Source: Acinetobacter bohemicus ANC 3994 (GTDB lineage: Bacteria > Pseudomonadota > Gammaproteobacteria > Pseudomonadales > Moraxellaceae). From it: a stretch of DNA of 64,000 nucleotides. Shown one piece after another: positions 8,677 to 17,166 of the stretch. Within the stretch, counting starts at the first letter, position 1. Every line of letters begins with the position of its first letter. The stretch spans positions 397,395 to 461,394 of the forward strand of contig NZ_KB849175.1 in assembly GCF_000367925.1 (NCBI RefSeq), in the 5' to 3' direction. A program made the translations under genes and the position numbers. The notes beneath the pieces are model-generated. The model was not told the DNA's origin. It saw only the letters and a program-made list of their open reading frames with translations, and did no database searches.

Positions 8677-9882
8677 TTATGTGGTTTCAGTAATTTGGAA
8701 CACCTGACGTAAATACGCAAGGAAAGTATCATTATCGGTCATGGTTTTGCCGGGACTATCAGAAATTTTCGCCACCGACTGACCATTACATTCGACCAGT
8801 TTCAACACAATATTCAAGGGCGTTTGTCCCATATCATTGGTTAAATTGGTGCCAATACCAAAACTCACTTGGAAACGATCTTTAAAATATTGATGTAAAG
8901 CCCATGCTTTTTCTAAATTCAATCCATCACTAAAGGTCAGCATCTTACTTTTGCTATCGACTTTCAGTTTTTTATAATGTGCGTAGGCTTTATCGCCCCA
9001 CTCATAAGGATCGCCACTGTCATGACGCAGACCATCAAATAACTTTGCAAAATACAAATCAAAGTCACGTAGGAAAGCATCCATACCGACCACATCGGTC
9101 AACGCAATGCCTAAATCGCCACGATATTCTTGCACCCATGTTTCCAAGGCGGCTTTTTGAAAATCACGTAAACGTACATCTAAAGCTTGGAAGGCTTGCA
9201 GGAATTCATGTGCCATGGTGCCGATTGGGGTCAAACCCAACTCTTTAGCGATCAGGACGTTACTGGTGCCACGAAAAATATAAGGCGCAGCTTGATGAAA
9301 AGCTTCAATCACATGTTTTTGCCAGTCATAACTATAACGACGACGGGTGCCAAAGTCGGACACTAAAAAGGGTGGATCATTCGGCTGCTGTTGTTGTTGA
9401 TATTGATTCAGCAACACCATTTTGGCCTGTAAACGGCGTTCGCCTTCTGCCAAAACCGCATCACTACGAATACGGCGGAAATACAATTCATTGACAATGG
9501 CAAGGACAAAAATTTCAAACATCATCGCTTGAACCATCGGGCCTTCAACCCAAATATCCAAACGACCTTCTGAATCAATACTGGCTTTAATAAAACGACG
9601 CTTCAGTTGGAATAATTCTAAATAATCAACAAAGTCGCTTTTGATAAAACGTAAACTCCGCAGATAAAGCAGCTCATCTTCTTTAAACTTCAGCTGACAT
9701 AAATAATCCAACTGCTCATTCAAATCATGCAAAATATCCGTCAGTGGATAAACCGTATCTTCCAAATTACGGCAACGGAAATGATAGACACTATGCGTTT
9801 GAGGGAACTTATGTAATACCACCTGTAACATGGTAAATTTATACAAGTCGGTATCTAATAATGAATGAATAATTGCAGACAT
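8677..9882 (-). CDS. pncB: Nicotinate phosphoribosyltransferase
   Basis: Makes nicotinate mononucleotide from nicotinate and PRPP in the NAD salvage (Preiss-Handler) pathway. The protein is 401 residues, family-typical in length. The N-terminus HSLLDTDLYKFTMLQVV is diagnostic, as are the regions FLVSDFGTRRRYS and GTSNVLIAKELGLTPIGTMAHE and the C-terminal FSDGLNLEKA...SFGIGTNLTND. The ATG at 9882 (MSAIIHSLLDTD) is preferred over an in-frame TTG seven codons upstream because it matches the family N-terminus. The nicotinamidase that supplies its substrate is also in the window (16340-16975), and nadC is at 29320. Confidence 0.95.
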   Translation of the reverse strand: MSAIIHSLLDTDLYKFTMLQVVLHKFPQTHSVYHFRCRNLEDTVYPLTDILHDLNEQLDYLCQLKFKEDELLYLRSLRFIKSDFVDYLELFQLKRRFIKASIDSEGRLDIWVEGPMVQAMMFEIFVLAIVNELYFRRIRSDAVLAEGERRLQAKMVLLNQYQQQQQPNDPPFLVSDFGTRRRYSYDWQKHVIEAFHQAAPYIFRGTSNVLIAKELGLTPIGTMAHEFLQAFQALDVRLRDFQKAALETWVQEYRGDLGIALTDVVGMDAFLRDFDLYFAKLFDGLRHDSGDPYEWGDKAYAHYKKLKVDSKSKMLTFSDGLNLEKAWALHQYFKDRFQVSFGIGTNLTNDMGQTPLNIVLKLVECNGQSVAKISDSPGKTMTDNDTFLAYLRQVFQITETT

Positions 9883-10200
9883 ATAACTTTCAGTTTTTAT
9901 CAACTACTTGCATTAAAGCATATTTTATTCAGTTGAAAACGAATGTTTTCGTAAATGCTAAAAGTGATTGGATTATTGATATCGCATTTATAAACGCTCA
10001 ACCCGCATATGCGCTTATTTCAATTCACACCACGCTATCTTAAAAAATAAGCCGCCTTTTTTAAGCAAGGCAACCTCAAACCAGTTTCAGTGAAAATAAA
10101 CTGATTATTTCAACACTCATCAAGACTGACTTTGTTCAGCCTTTAAGCCTGTATTTGCTACAATTCACAGCAAATTTGAAATTACTGATTTGGTTAAATT
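9883..10200. other. Intergenic region pncB/dtd
   Basis: About 320 bases between divergent genes, with no ORF I would support. It holds two inverted repeats: GAAAAC-GAAT-GTTTTC and CTTAAAAAA-nine bases-TTTTTTAAG. A TACAAT that could serve as a -10 box for dtd lies about 40 bases before its ATG. None is assigned with confidence. Confidence 0.35.
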
Positions 10201-10641
10201 ATGCGTGCGTTATTGCAACGAGTTCTTGAAGCAAAAGTTGTCGTGGATGCTGAAACAACGGGAGAAATTCAACATGGCATTGTGGTCTTTCTGGGTTTAG
10301 CGAAGGAAGATAATCTCGAAAAAGGCAAAAAACTGATTGATAAGATTTTAAAATATCGTTTTTTTGATGATGAACAAGGCAAGATGGGCTGGAATGTCGC
10401 TCAAGCAGGTGGCGGATTATTATTGGTTTCTCAATTCACCTTAATGGCGCAAACACAAAAAGGCTTACGTCCTGACTTTGGACCAGCGATGCCACCCAAT
10501 GAAGCCAAAGCTTTATATGAACAATTGGTTGCTTATGCTCAAAGCCAATTTGAAGCGGTACAAACCGGTATTTTTGCCGCTGACATGAAAGTGCATTTGG
10601 TCAATGATGGACCTGTGACGTTCAATTTAGAAGTTGAATAA
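10201..10641 (+). CDS. dtd: D-aminoacyl-tRNA deacylase
   Basis: Hydrolyses D-amino acids mischarged on tRNA, protecting translation. The protein is 146 residues, standard for the DTD family. It begins MRALLQRVLEAKVVVD and carries the two active-site signatures: SQFTL in LLVSQFTLMAQTQKG (about residue 77) and NDGPVT near the C-terminus. It is a single gene followed by a bidirectional terminator shared with the convergent lipoprotein gene. Confidence 0.95.
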   Translation: MRALLQRVLEAKVVVDAETTGEIQHGIVVFLGLAKEDNLEKGKKLIDKILKYRFFDDEQGKMGWNVAQAGGGLLLVSQFTLMAQTQKGLRPDFGPAMPPNEAKALYEQLVAYAQSQFEAVQTGIFAADMKVHLVNDGPVTFNLEVE

Positions 10642-10655
10642 CACGACATAATTAT

Positions 10656-10696
10656 AGCCATAAAAAGCCCTCAAATTTTGAGGGCTTTTTATGGCT
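10656..10696. terminator. Bidirectional terminator dtd / lipoprotein gene
   Basis: A perfect 20-bp inverted repeat (AGCCATAAAAAGCCCTCAAA and its complement) around a single T. The A and T runs on both flanks allow termination from either side, fitting the two convergent genes. Confidence 0.9.
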
Positions 10697-10713
10697 AATC
10701 TAAGTATTAAATT

Positions 10714-11223
10714 TTATAGTGTTGCAATGTATTGAGCACGTTTCATCATATCTACAGGAATATCTTGCACCAACATCACAGTGAGCGATTGCTGCTCTTT
10801 TTTTGTCGTAACCAGTTGTGTCGCATCTAATAACGTATTTATATCGCTCGGAGATAAAGTGTACATCGCACCTGTTGCAGGATCGACAATTAGAAAACCA
10901 ATTAAACCGCCAAAAATAATATTGGCAATGTACCAACCATTTACTGTCGCTTTGACTTGTACCGTTTTAGTTTGGAAACCTTCTTTCGAGAAGGTGACTT
11001 GATAACCTGCTGGTTTAAAGTAACCATTACCACGTTTTAAAGTTACAGTGGCAGGCGTTGAACCGGTATGAATCTTTTCACCCAATTTATTGATAATTGT
11101 AATATTTGCTGTATCTGGAACAGATTTAAACGTCAATGTCTGTGTTGAGCCAGAAAAAATACTCGCACAACCCGTCATTGTTAAAGCAGCAGCTAAACAA
11201 GCTGTAGTTAAAAATAATTCCAT
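10714..11223 (-). CDS. Putative lipoprotein with PEGA-like domain
   Basis: A 169-residue predicted lipoprotein. The signal MELFLTTACLAAALTMTGC ends in lipobox MTGC. The sequence then reads SIFSGSTQTLTFKSVPDTANITI, followed by STPATVTLKRGNGYFKPAGYQVTFSKEGF, a pattern of PEGA-like surface lipoproteins. A hydrophobic Gly-rich stretch (WYIANIIFGGLIGFLIVDPATGAMYTLSP) follows, as in many such proteins. The function is not known; cell-envelope location is likely. AGGGGGT lies about 9 bases upstream of the ATG. Confidence 0.75.
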   Translation of the reverse strand: MELFLTTACLAAALTMTGCASIFSGSTQTLTFKSVPDTANITIINKLGEKIHTGSTPATVTLKRGNGYFKPAGYQVTFSKEGFQTKTVQVKATVNGWYIANIIFGGLIGFLIVDPATGAMYTLSPSDINTLLDATQLVTTKKEQQSLTVMLVQDIPVDMMKRAQYIATL

Positions 11224-11290
11224 ATAAAAATACCCCCTAAAAACAGGAGGTATTATTCACAACAAGAATTAAATATTCAATAAAAAATAA

Positions 11291-11770
11291 TTATTTACCG
11301 GTTTTTTCACGAATAAATGAACGAACCAATTTTACTTTTTCTTGCACAGGTTTTGGCAGTTTAGGTGGAATCAACTTCGCGACTTTATTAAACCAAACCA
11401 AAAGACCAAAATCGCCTTCCATTTTAATGCTGCCATTTTGCATGCCTGTCATGAACGCGGTCGGATCACCTTTCATTAAGGTTTTTACCCCTTGTTCACT
11501 GTCTGCAAACTGCAAAATAAAGTCGGCTGGTTCAGCAGCACCAGAGACGCTGTCAATTTGCCCATTGTTGACGATAATTTGACGTGCAACGCCCAAATCA
11601 GTCCCAATTTGAATACGGAATTGACGTTCATGAACCAGCTCAATAAATTTGGGGCTAGTACGCGCCAACTGTTTCATACGCAAAGCTAAACCCGCCACTA
11701 ACAAATCAAGCGGATCCGTGCTGACATCGACCAGTGGTAATTTTACGACAGGAATCGAAGAAAGTTTCAT
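11291..11770 (-). CDS. SCP2 sterol-binding-like domain protein
   Basis: A 159-residue soluble protein with a lipid-binding SCP2-type fold. The typical region is ADFILQFADSEQGVKTLMKGDPTAFMTGMQNGSIKMEGDFGLLVWFNKVAKLI (written in parts: ADFILQF, GDPTAFMTGM, GSIKMEGD). In other bacteria such domains occur in UbiJ-like accessory proteins and stand-alone lipid carriers. The substrate is unknown here. It lies in its own unit between a lipoprotein gene and a small membrane protein gene, all on the minus strand. Confidence 0.72.
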   Translation of the reverse strand: MKLSSIPVVKLPLVDVSTDPLDLLVAGLALRMKQLARTSPKFIELVHERQFRIQIGTDLGVARQIIVNNGQIDSVSGAAEPADFILQFADSEQGVKTLMKGDPTAFMTGMQNGSIKMEGDFGLLVWFNKVAKLIPPKLPKPVQEKVKLVRSFIREKTGK

Positions 11771-11865
11771 GACATTTAAGCCTATTGTAATTGTTGGAAA
11801 ATTGACGACTTATCCTAACATAAGTTGTGTTTTTTGAACTAAGGCTTTGTATAACAATCATCAAC

Positions 11866-11895
11866 AAAAAAAGAGGGGTTTTGAACACCTCTTTT
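11866..11895. terminator. Terminator after the 11919-12254 gene
   Basis: AAAAAGAGG and CCTCTTTTT form a 9-bp stem around a short loop with T residues beyond. It can end leftward transcription from the small membrane protein gene before the SCP2 gene. Confidence 0.75.
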
Positions 11896-11918
11896 TGAGA
11901 ATTTTTAGCTCCGTCGCT

Positions 11919-12254
11919 TTAACGGCTTGAGCATTGTTGTTGCTCATCTTCGTACACGGGGGTATGTTCAATACAACGACGTTTGGCTAAAGCACGTTCT
12001 GCACGGTGGTCTTCCCGCAATAACAACATCGTCACAATCAGCATCGCTGACGTGATCGCAGTGAGATAACTATAGGTCATGGGCAATTCAAACACCATTT
12101 CTGTACTGAAACGGACAATTTCAATCAATCCCCAAAACAACATACCTGCGAACATAAAGCTTAACAAACGACGATAAGGTGAGAAGAAAACAGCTATTAA
12201 CGCAGCCGCAATCAAGCTTAAGCCCACAAGGGTTGCTAAATTTGCTGTGACCAT
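11919..12254 (-). CDS. Small hydrophobic membrane protein, unknown
   Basis: A 111-residue protein with three predicted transmembrane helices: about residues 5-24 (LATLVGLSLIAAALIAVFF), 30-48 (LLSFMFAGMLFWGLIEIV) and 60-80 (YSYLTAITSAMLIVTMLLL). A charged, Cys-containing cytoplasmic tail follows (REDHRAERALAKRRCIEH). I do not recognise a family. GGAGGTTTTT sits just upstream of the ATG, which supports translation. It is bounded by its own terminator. Confidence 0.68.
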   Translation of the reverse strand: MVTANLATLVGLSLIAAALIAVFFSPYRRLLSFMFAGMLFWGLIEIVRFSTEMVFELPMTYSYLTAITSAMLIVTMLLLREDHRAERALAKRRCIEHTPVYEDEQQQCSSR

Positions 12255-12621
12255 AAAAACCTCCGTCTAAGATTTAATTTGGACATTTAAGTTTTGCCTA
12301 AATCGAATCCCCGATGACCGTTAAATAAATGATGGAATATATCTATATCAATTTCTTATGCAGACATTATGCGGAGTTTTTACCAGAAAAAAAGTCTTGT
12401 ATTTTTATAAAACGACACACCTTGTCGCAATATTATTTTGTCATTACATTTTTTTATTTTTAACTTTTTCTAAAAGTGAGATGGGCTCAGACTTGCCGTG
12501 TCATTACAAAAAAACCATGCCTTTTAAGCCCGAAAAAAATATTTTTTTAAAATAGATTGATTGCTGTTTTTATCAACAACGCCAGTCAGCCGTTTATCGC
12601 ATTTTTAGCGATTTATGCCAC
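12255..12621. other. AT-rich intergenic region, nothing assigned
   Basis: About 370 bases between the start of a small membrane protein gene and the terminator of serB. A short plus-strand open frame (12358-12555) lacks a ribosome-binding site and has non-protein-like composition. No hairpin, tRNA or operator stands out. The promoter of the membrane protein gene must lie in its left part. Confidence 0.4.
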
Positions 12622-12648
12622 AAAAAAACGCGACATTGTGTCGCGTTT
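12622..12648 (-). terminator. Rho-independent terminator of serB
   Basis: On the minus strand AAACGCGACA and TGTCGCGTTT form a GC-rich stem with a two-base loop, followed by a run of T. It lies 20 bases past the serB stop. Confidence 0.88.
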
Positions 12649-12667
12649 CGTCAATAAACTTCAATAC

Positions 12668-13888
12668 TTAGGCACGATTAAGATCTTTATCATGCACACC
12701 CAGAAGATATAACACACCGTCTAGACCGACGCTTGAAATGGCTTGATTGGCATTTTGGCGAACCAAAGGTTTCGCACGGAATGCAACCCCTAAACCGGCA
12801 ATCGATAACATCGGTAAATCATTTGCGCCATCACCGACAGCAATCGCTTGTTCTAATGAAATGCCCATCTTATCGGCAAGTTCACGCAGTAATAAAGCTT
12901 TACGTGCTCCATCGACAATATGACCTTTAACTTCACCTGTCACCTTGCCATCTTGCACATCCAAAACATTGGCATGCACTTCGTCAATGCCTAATTTTGC
13001 TTGCAAATATTCAGCAAAATATTGGAAACCACCTGAAAGAATCGCAGTTTTATAGCCCAATGCTTTCAAGGTTGAAATCAGACGTTCCGCCCCTTCTGTG
13101 ACCGTTAAGCGTTCTGCAATTTTAGGTAACACAGATGCATCCATTCCTTTTAACAAGGCCACACGAGCGCGGAAGCTTTGTTGGAAATCCAGTTCACCCT
13201 GCATGGCACGTTCAGTAATTTCAGCGACTTGCTCACCAACACCGGCCTCAATCGCAAGTTCATCAATTACTTCTTGTTCAATTAAAGTCGAGTCCATGTC
13301 AAAGCAAACCAAACGGCTGTTACGACGGAACGCATTGTCTTCTTGAACTGCAACATCGACATTAAGTTCAGAGGATAAACGCAAGCATGCCGCACGCATG
13401 GCAATGGCATCTAACATTTGCCCTTTTAAACCAAATTGTACGCAAGAACGTTTAGGCTCATCGGCTTGACTATGAAGATCTGGACGACCCGATAAGCGCG
13501 TCACGGTTTCAATATTAAAACCCTGATTCGAGACAATCTTGGTCACGGCTTGTAATTGTGAAGCCGTCAATTCGGGTGCCAGTGCCGTAACGATATAACG
13601 GGTCTGACCACCCTCACTGACCCATTGATCATATTCTGTTGTAGAGATTGGTTTAAAGCGCACTGTTAAGCCAATATCATGTGCTAGAATCAAGATCTCC
13701 TTCATGGCTAATGCTGTAGCAGTTTGGTCATCTGACGAAACAACAATACCTAAAGTCAGTTGGTTATGGATGACGGCTTGTCCAACATCCAGAATTTGTA
13801 AAGAATGTACGGACAACACCTGCATTAATCGTGTAAATTGATTAGGCTGGTCTGGTCCCAAAAATGATATAAGAATGATTTCTCGCAT
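12668..13888 (-). CDS. serB: Phosphoserine phosphatase
   Basis: Last step of serine biosynthesis, phosphoserine to serine. The protein is 406 residues: an N-terminal half with two ACT-like regulatory domains (about 1-170) and a C-terminal HAD phosphatase domain with the nucleophile motif DMDST in LVCFDMDSTLIEQE, then LSGGFQYFAEYL, and GDGANDLPML for magnesium binding. The ATG at 13888 (MREIILISFLG) is used; an upstream in-frame extension of 16 residues does not resemble the family. It is divergent from an AhpA/YtjB-family gene 59 bases away, as E. coli serB is from ytjB. Confidence 0.96.
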   Translation of the reverse strand: MREIILISFLGPDQPNQFTRLMQVLSVHSLQILDVGQAVIHNQLTLGIVVSSDDQTATALAMKEILILAHDIGLTVRFKPISTTEYDQWVSEGGQTRYIVTALAPELTASQLQAVTKIVSNQGFNIETVTRLSGRPDLHSQADEPKRSCVQFGLKGQMLDAIAMRAACLRLSSELNVDVAVQEDNAFRRNSRLVCFDMDSTLIEQEVIDELAIEAGVGEQVAEITERAMQGELDFQQSFRARVALLKGMDASVLPKIAERLTVTEGAERLISTLKALGYKTAILSGGFQYFAEYLQAKLGIDEVHANVLDVQDGKVTGEVKGHIVDGARKALLLRELADKMGISLEQAIAVGDGANDLPMLSIAGLGVAFRAKPLVRQNANQAISSVGLDGVLYLLGVHDKDLNRA

Positions 13889-13947
13889 GAATTGACTCGG
13901 ATCTGAGCTACAACTATTGTAAGAATCATAATCCAATTTGAATATAA

Positions 13948-15219
13948 ATGCCTTGGAAGTTTACGTTGAATGCGCCTAGACAAGGGCTATTTGCTAGCCT
14001 ACTAATTGTAAGTTTTGCTTTACACACGTTTTTACTGGTACTTGCGACGACACACCAACTCAATGCAAATCGTGCCAGTCAGGGACAACTGATGACCACA
14101 CAATTGGTCACAGACAGCTTATCCGAGCTTGAACCTGCCAATACCGTGTCCTTAGCATTATTAGCCGACCGTTATGCAACCAACCCAAGTGTTGCTTCTA
14201 TTCGTATTTTAGATGCGAATAATCAGGTACTTGCAACGGGTGGTTTAACCAAAACACGTCAAGGTGAAGTCTTTGTTCGTGAAGCGCTGCAAAATGAAAA
14301 GAAAGTCGGCAGTATTGAAATTACTTTAATTCAATCCAGTATTGGTGAAATTTTACGTACCCAATGGTTGGCCATTTTATTGTCATTTATCATTCATGGT
14401 TTAATTTGGTTGGCTTACCGTGCAATTGCCCGCCCAAGTCGTACCGAATATTTGGCACGGATTAATAATGAATCACGCCTGAAACATGAAATTCAAACCT
14501 TAACGCAAGCTTTACAACAAGAACAGCATAACGCTGCTGTCGCGATTGCCCAAGCACAACATAATGCGCAAGCAAAAGCTAAAATCAAAGAGCCAAAGCC
14601 TGTGGTACTGAATGACAACTGTATTGCCTTAAATATTCAGTTTTATGACCCTAAACAATTGATGGATTCAGTCACTAAAACAGTCTCTGTGCCTTATTTT
14701 AATTTGTGTCAAATTTTCCTGAATAAAACGGCAGAATTGTGTATCCAACACTACAAACTCAATAGCTCAGATATTTCTACAGTACATAAATTTGATGAAC
14801 ATGGTGCAACCATTAGCATGTCGGTCGAAACACCGAATGCAGTGCAATGCTTGGTCATGATTAGTACCGTGTTTCAATTGTTGTCGGATGTCTTATACAA
14901 ACGCTACCGTGAAGAAAAGCGCTTTGTTTTACAAACCCGTAGTGCCATTTCCAGTCATGTCGATGCTATGCAACTGACACCAGTGCAAGCCGCAGAGCGG
15001 CTGGTACAACAATTGGCGGCAAAAGAAAGTGCAATTCATTTACCTAATGAATTACTCAAAGACATTTCCGATCGTTACCAATTGGTCAGCATTCCTAATC
15101 CAACCAATGTGCTGACGCGTCATGCCTTTATGATGAATGGTATGGACAGCGAAGTGGCTGAATTGGCACAAACTTTTAGAACTGAAATTTTAAAAGCCAA
15201 ACAATCGAAAGCATCTTAA
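13948..15219 (+). CDS. AhpA/YtjB-family inner-membrane protein
   Basis: A 423-residue membrane protein divergent from serB. The same arrangement in E. coli (ytjB/smp next to serB) supports assignment to the AhpA/YtjB family. It has an N-terminal transmembrane helix (about 15-35), a periplasmic stretch, a second helix (about 134-156, WLAILLSFIIHGLIWLAY) and a cytoplasmic part. A Gln/Ala-rich coiled coil (about 175-215) separates the second helix from the rest of the cytoplasmic part. The biochemical function is unknown. The shared 59-base intergenic region must hold both promoters. Confidence 0.75.
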   Translation: MPWKFTLNAPRQGLFASLLIVSFALHTFLLVLATTHQLNANRASQGQLMTTQLVTDSLSELEPANTVSLALLADRYATNPSVASIRILDANNQVLATGGLTKTRQGEVFVREALQNEKKVGSIEITLIQSSIGEILRTQWLAILLSFIIHGLIWLAYRAIARPSRTEYLARINNESRLKHEIQTLTQALQQEQHNAAVAIAQAQHNAQAKAKIKEPKPVVLNDNCIALNIQFYDPKQLMDSVTKTVSVPYFNLCQIFLNKTAELCIQHYKLNSSDISTVHKFDEHGATISMSVETPNAVQCLVMISTVFQLLSDVLYKRYREEKRFVLQTRSAISSHVDAMQLTPVQAAERLVQQLAAKESAIHLPNELLKDISDRYQLVSIPNPTNVLTRHAFMMNGMDSEVAELAQTFRTEILKAKQSKAS

Positions 15220-15231
15220 AATTAATTCAAT

Positions 15232-15263
15232 AAAAAAACCGAGCTTCTGTGCTCGGTTTTTTT
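15232..15263. terminator. Bidirectional terminator
   Basis: AAAAAAACCGAGC and GCTCGGTTTTTTT form a 13-bp stem with loop TTCTGT between the convergent YtjB-like and transporter genes. A and T runs on the two sides allow use from both directions. Confidence 0.9.
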
Positions 15264-15279
15264 CGCTTCAAATAACAGA

Positions 15280-16236
15280 CTATTCGATGGAATCTGTTTT
15301 TATTGGATTGGCTTTGCTGGCCCAATAGGTCGCCAGTGCTGGCCCCGAAATGTTATGCCATAAACTAAAAATGGCACTCGGTACTGCCGTAATCGGTGAT
15401 GCAGCAAAATGCACCGCTGCCAAAGCCACGCCTAAACCCGAATTTTGCATACCGACTTCAATGGCAATGGCTTTACTATCGGCATAAGGCAATTTAAATA
15501 GCCGACTTGCCCCAAAGCCCAGTAAATAACCCAAACCATTGTGCAACGCCACCACAGCTAAAATCAGCAAACCTGATTCTAAAATTTGCGTCTTACTGCC
15601 TGCAATAATCGCTGCAACAATGGCCACAATGGCAAGCACCGAAATCAACGGCATGACTTGAATATAAGTCTCTACTTTTTGTTTTAGCACCGAACGAACA
15701 ATCAGGCCCAAAATGATGGGAAATAGCACCACTTGTAAAATTGAACCCAACATCGACAAGGCATTGATTTCAATCCATTGACTGGCTAAAAGATAAAAAA
15801 CCGCTGGGGTCAAAATAGGCGCCAAAATGGTCGAAACAGAAGTACACGCCACCGATAAAGCAGTATTGCCTTTGGCCATATAGGTAATCACATTGGATGC
15901 CGTTCCTCCTGGGCAACAACCGACAAGAATCACACCAATCGCAATTGCAGGCGGCAATTGAAACAACTGACACAACAGATAAGCCAGTCCGGGCATCAGC
16001 ATAAACTGTGCCACCACGCCAATCACCACCGCTTTGGGACTGTGTAACACCCCTTTAAAATCATCTACGGTCATGGTCATGCCCATACCGAACATAATAA
16101 TGCCCAGCATCCAGATGATATAGGCTTTAAGCCAGACAAAGGCTTCCGGTACAATTAAGGCAATACCCGCGAATAGCACCACCCAGAGCGCAAAAGTTTT
16201 TTGAATAAATTGCGTAAAACACAAAAAAGTAGACAT
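15280..16236 (-). CDS. Bile acid:sodium symporter family (BASS) transporter
   Basis: A sodium-coupled organic anion transporter of 318 residues with nine to ten predicted helices. Family marks are GCCPGGTASNVITYMAKGN (about residues 107-125) and the C-terminal EVGMQNSGLGVALAAVHF. Bacterial members carry keto acids, pantothenate-like compounds or other organic acids; the sequence does not show which. It ends at a terminator shared with the YtjB-like gene. pncA lies upstream on the same strand, but about 100 bases separate them. Confidence 0.88.
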   Translation of the reverse strand: MSTFLCFTQFIQKTFALWVVLFAGIALIVPEAFVWLKAYIIWMLGIIMFGMGMTMTVDDFKGVLHSPKAVVIGVVAQFMLMPGLAYLLCQLFQLPPAIAIGVILVGCCPGGTASNVITYMAKGNTALSVACTSVSTILAPILTPAVFYLLASQWIEINALSMLGSILQVVLFPIILGLIVRSVLKQKVETYIQVMPLISVLAIVAIVAAIIAGSKTQILESGLLILAVVALHNGLGYLLGFGASRLFKLPYADSKAIAIEVGMQNSGLGVALAAVHFAASPITAVPSAIFSLWHNISGPALATYWASKANPIKTDSIE

Positions 16237-16339
16237 AACGGTGACATTCCCTATTTATTCGAGTATCGAATCGTGAGATCACTTTTTACAAGACTCATCC
16301 AGCTAAAGTGTTTCTGTTCTCGACCTGATTGTGTACTTT

Positions 16340-16975
16340 TCATGCCTGCTGCTGAATAATATCTTTCACCAAAATCCGTTTCACCCCTTTCGCCAACATC
16401 TCTTGCCATGCATGCTGCAATGAACCATTTAAATCGATTCCTTTGGTGGCATCGGAAATAACATAGGCTTTAAAACCAAACTTACACGCATCGATTGCCG
16501 TCCATGCCACACAAAAATCGGTGGCAATGCCAACAATAAACACCGTATCAATGCCGCGTTCTTTTAAATAACCTGCCAAACCTGTGCTGGTCTTTTGATC
16601 AGACTCCATAAAAGCGGAATAACTGTCGATATGTGTATGACAGCCTTTGCGGATGATCAATTGAGCACTGGGCAAATTCAGCTTGGGATGAAGTTCTGCA
16701 TCTGGCGTACCTTGAACACAATGTACAGGCCACAATACTTGCGTACCATAATCCAGTTCAATCGTTTCAAATGGCTGTTTAGCCTCATGATTTACGGCAA
16801 ATGAGACATGATTTTCAGGATGCCAATCTTGAGTAATCACAATAGTTTTAAAATACTGCGCCAATTGGTTAATGTTCGGAATAATCTGATCCGCATGTGC
16901 CACGGCTAAATTTCCACCTGGGGTAAAACCATTTTGCACATCCACAACAATCAGCGCGGTATTGTTTTGCATCAT
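16340..16975 (-). CDS. pncA: Nicotinamidase / pyrazinamidase
   Basis: Hydrolyses nicotinamide to nicotinate, feeding pncB. The 211-residue isochorismatase-like hydrolase shows the catalytic triad: Asp in ALIVVDVQNGFTPGG (about residue 12), Lys in IIRKGCH (about 110) and Cys in GIATDFCVAWTA (about 154). The metal site lies in TQDWHPENHVSF (Asp and His residues near 50-58). Two adjacent ATG codons start the frame; the first is used. There is no strong Shine-Dalgarno sequence. Confidence 0.95.
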   Translation of the reverse strand: MMQNNTALIVVDVQNGFTPGGNLAVAHADQIIPNINQLAQYFKTIVITQDWHPENHVSFAVNHEAKQPFETIELDYGTQVLWPVHCVQGTPDAELHPKLNLPSAQLIIRKGCHTHIDSYSAFMESDQKTSTGLAGYLKERGIDTVFIVGIATDFCVAWTAIDACKFGFKAYVISDATKGIDLNGSLQHAWQEMLAKGVKRILVKDIIQQQA

Positions 16976-17123
16976 TTTTAGTCCATTCTGGGTCAGTTGT
17001 CATTTTTGTTATTCAGCATATAACAAAATAAATTTCAGTATTCAGGCTTAATGATAAAAATAATATGACGCGTGCTACAAAGAATAAGAATACTTGGGCA
17101 AATCAACGGGCTAATACAGAATA

Positions 17124-17152
17124 AAAAATAGCCCGCAATATGCGAGCTATTT
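17124..17152 (-). terminator. Terminator of the MhpT-like transporter gene
   Basis: On the minus strand AAATAGCTCGCA and TGCGGGCTATTT form a 12-bp stem with one wobble pair, followed by T residues, just past the transporter stop. Confidence 0.82.
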
Positions 17153-17166
17153 CATCAAACAACAAC

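Noticed and set aside
12358..12555. Plus-strand 65-codon frame
   Set aside because: AT-rich intergenic sequence, no ribosome-binding site, composition dominated by Phe/Lys from A and T runs.
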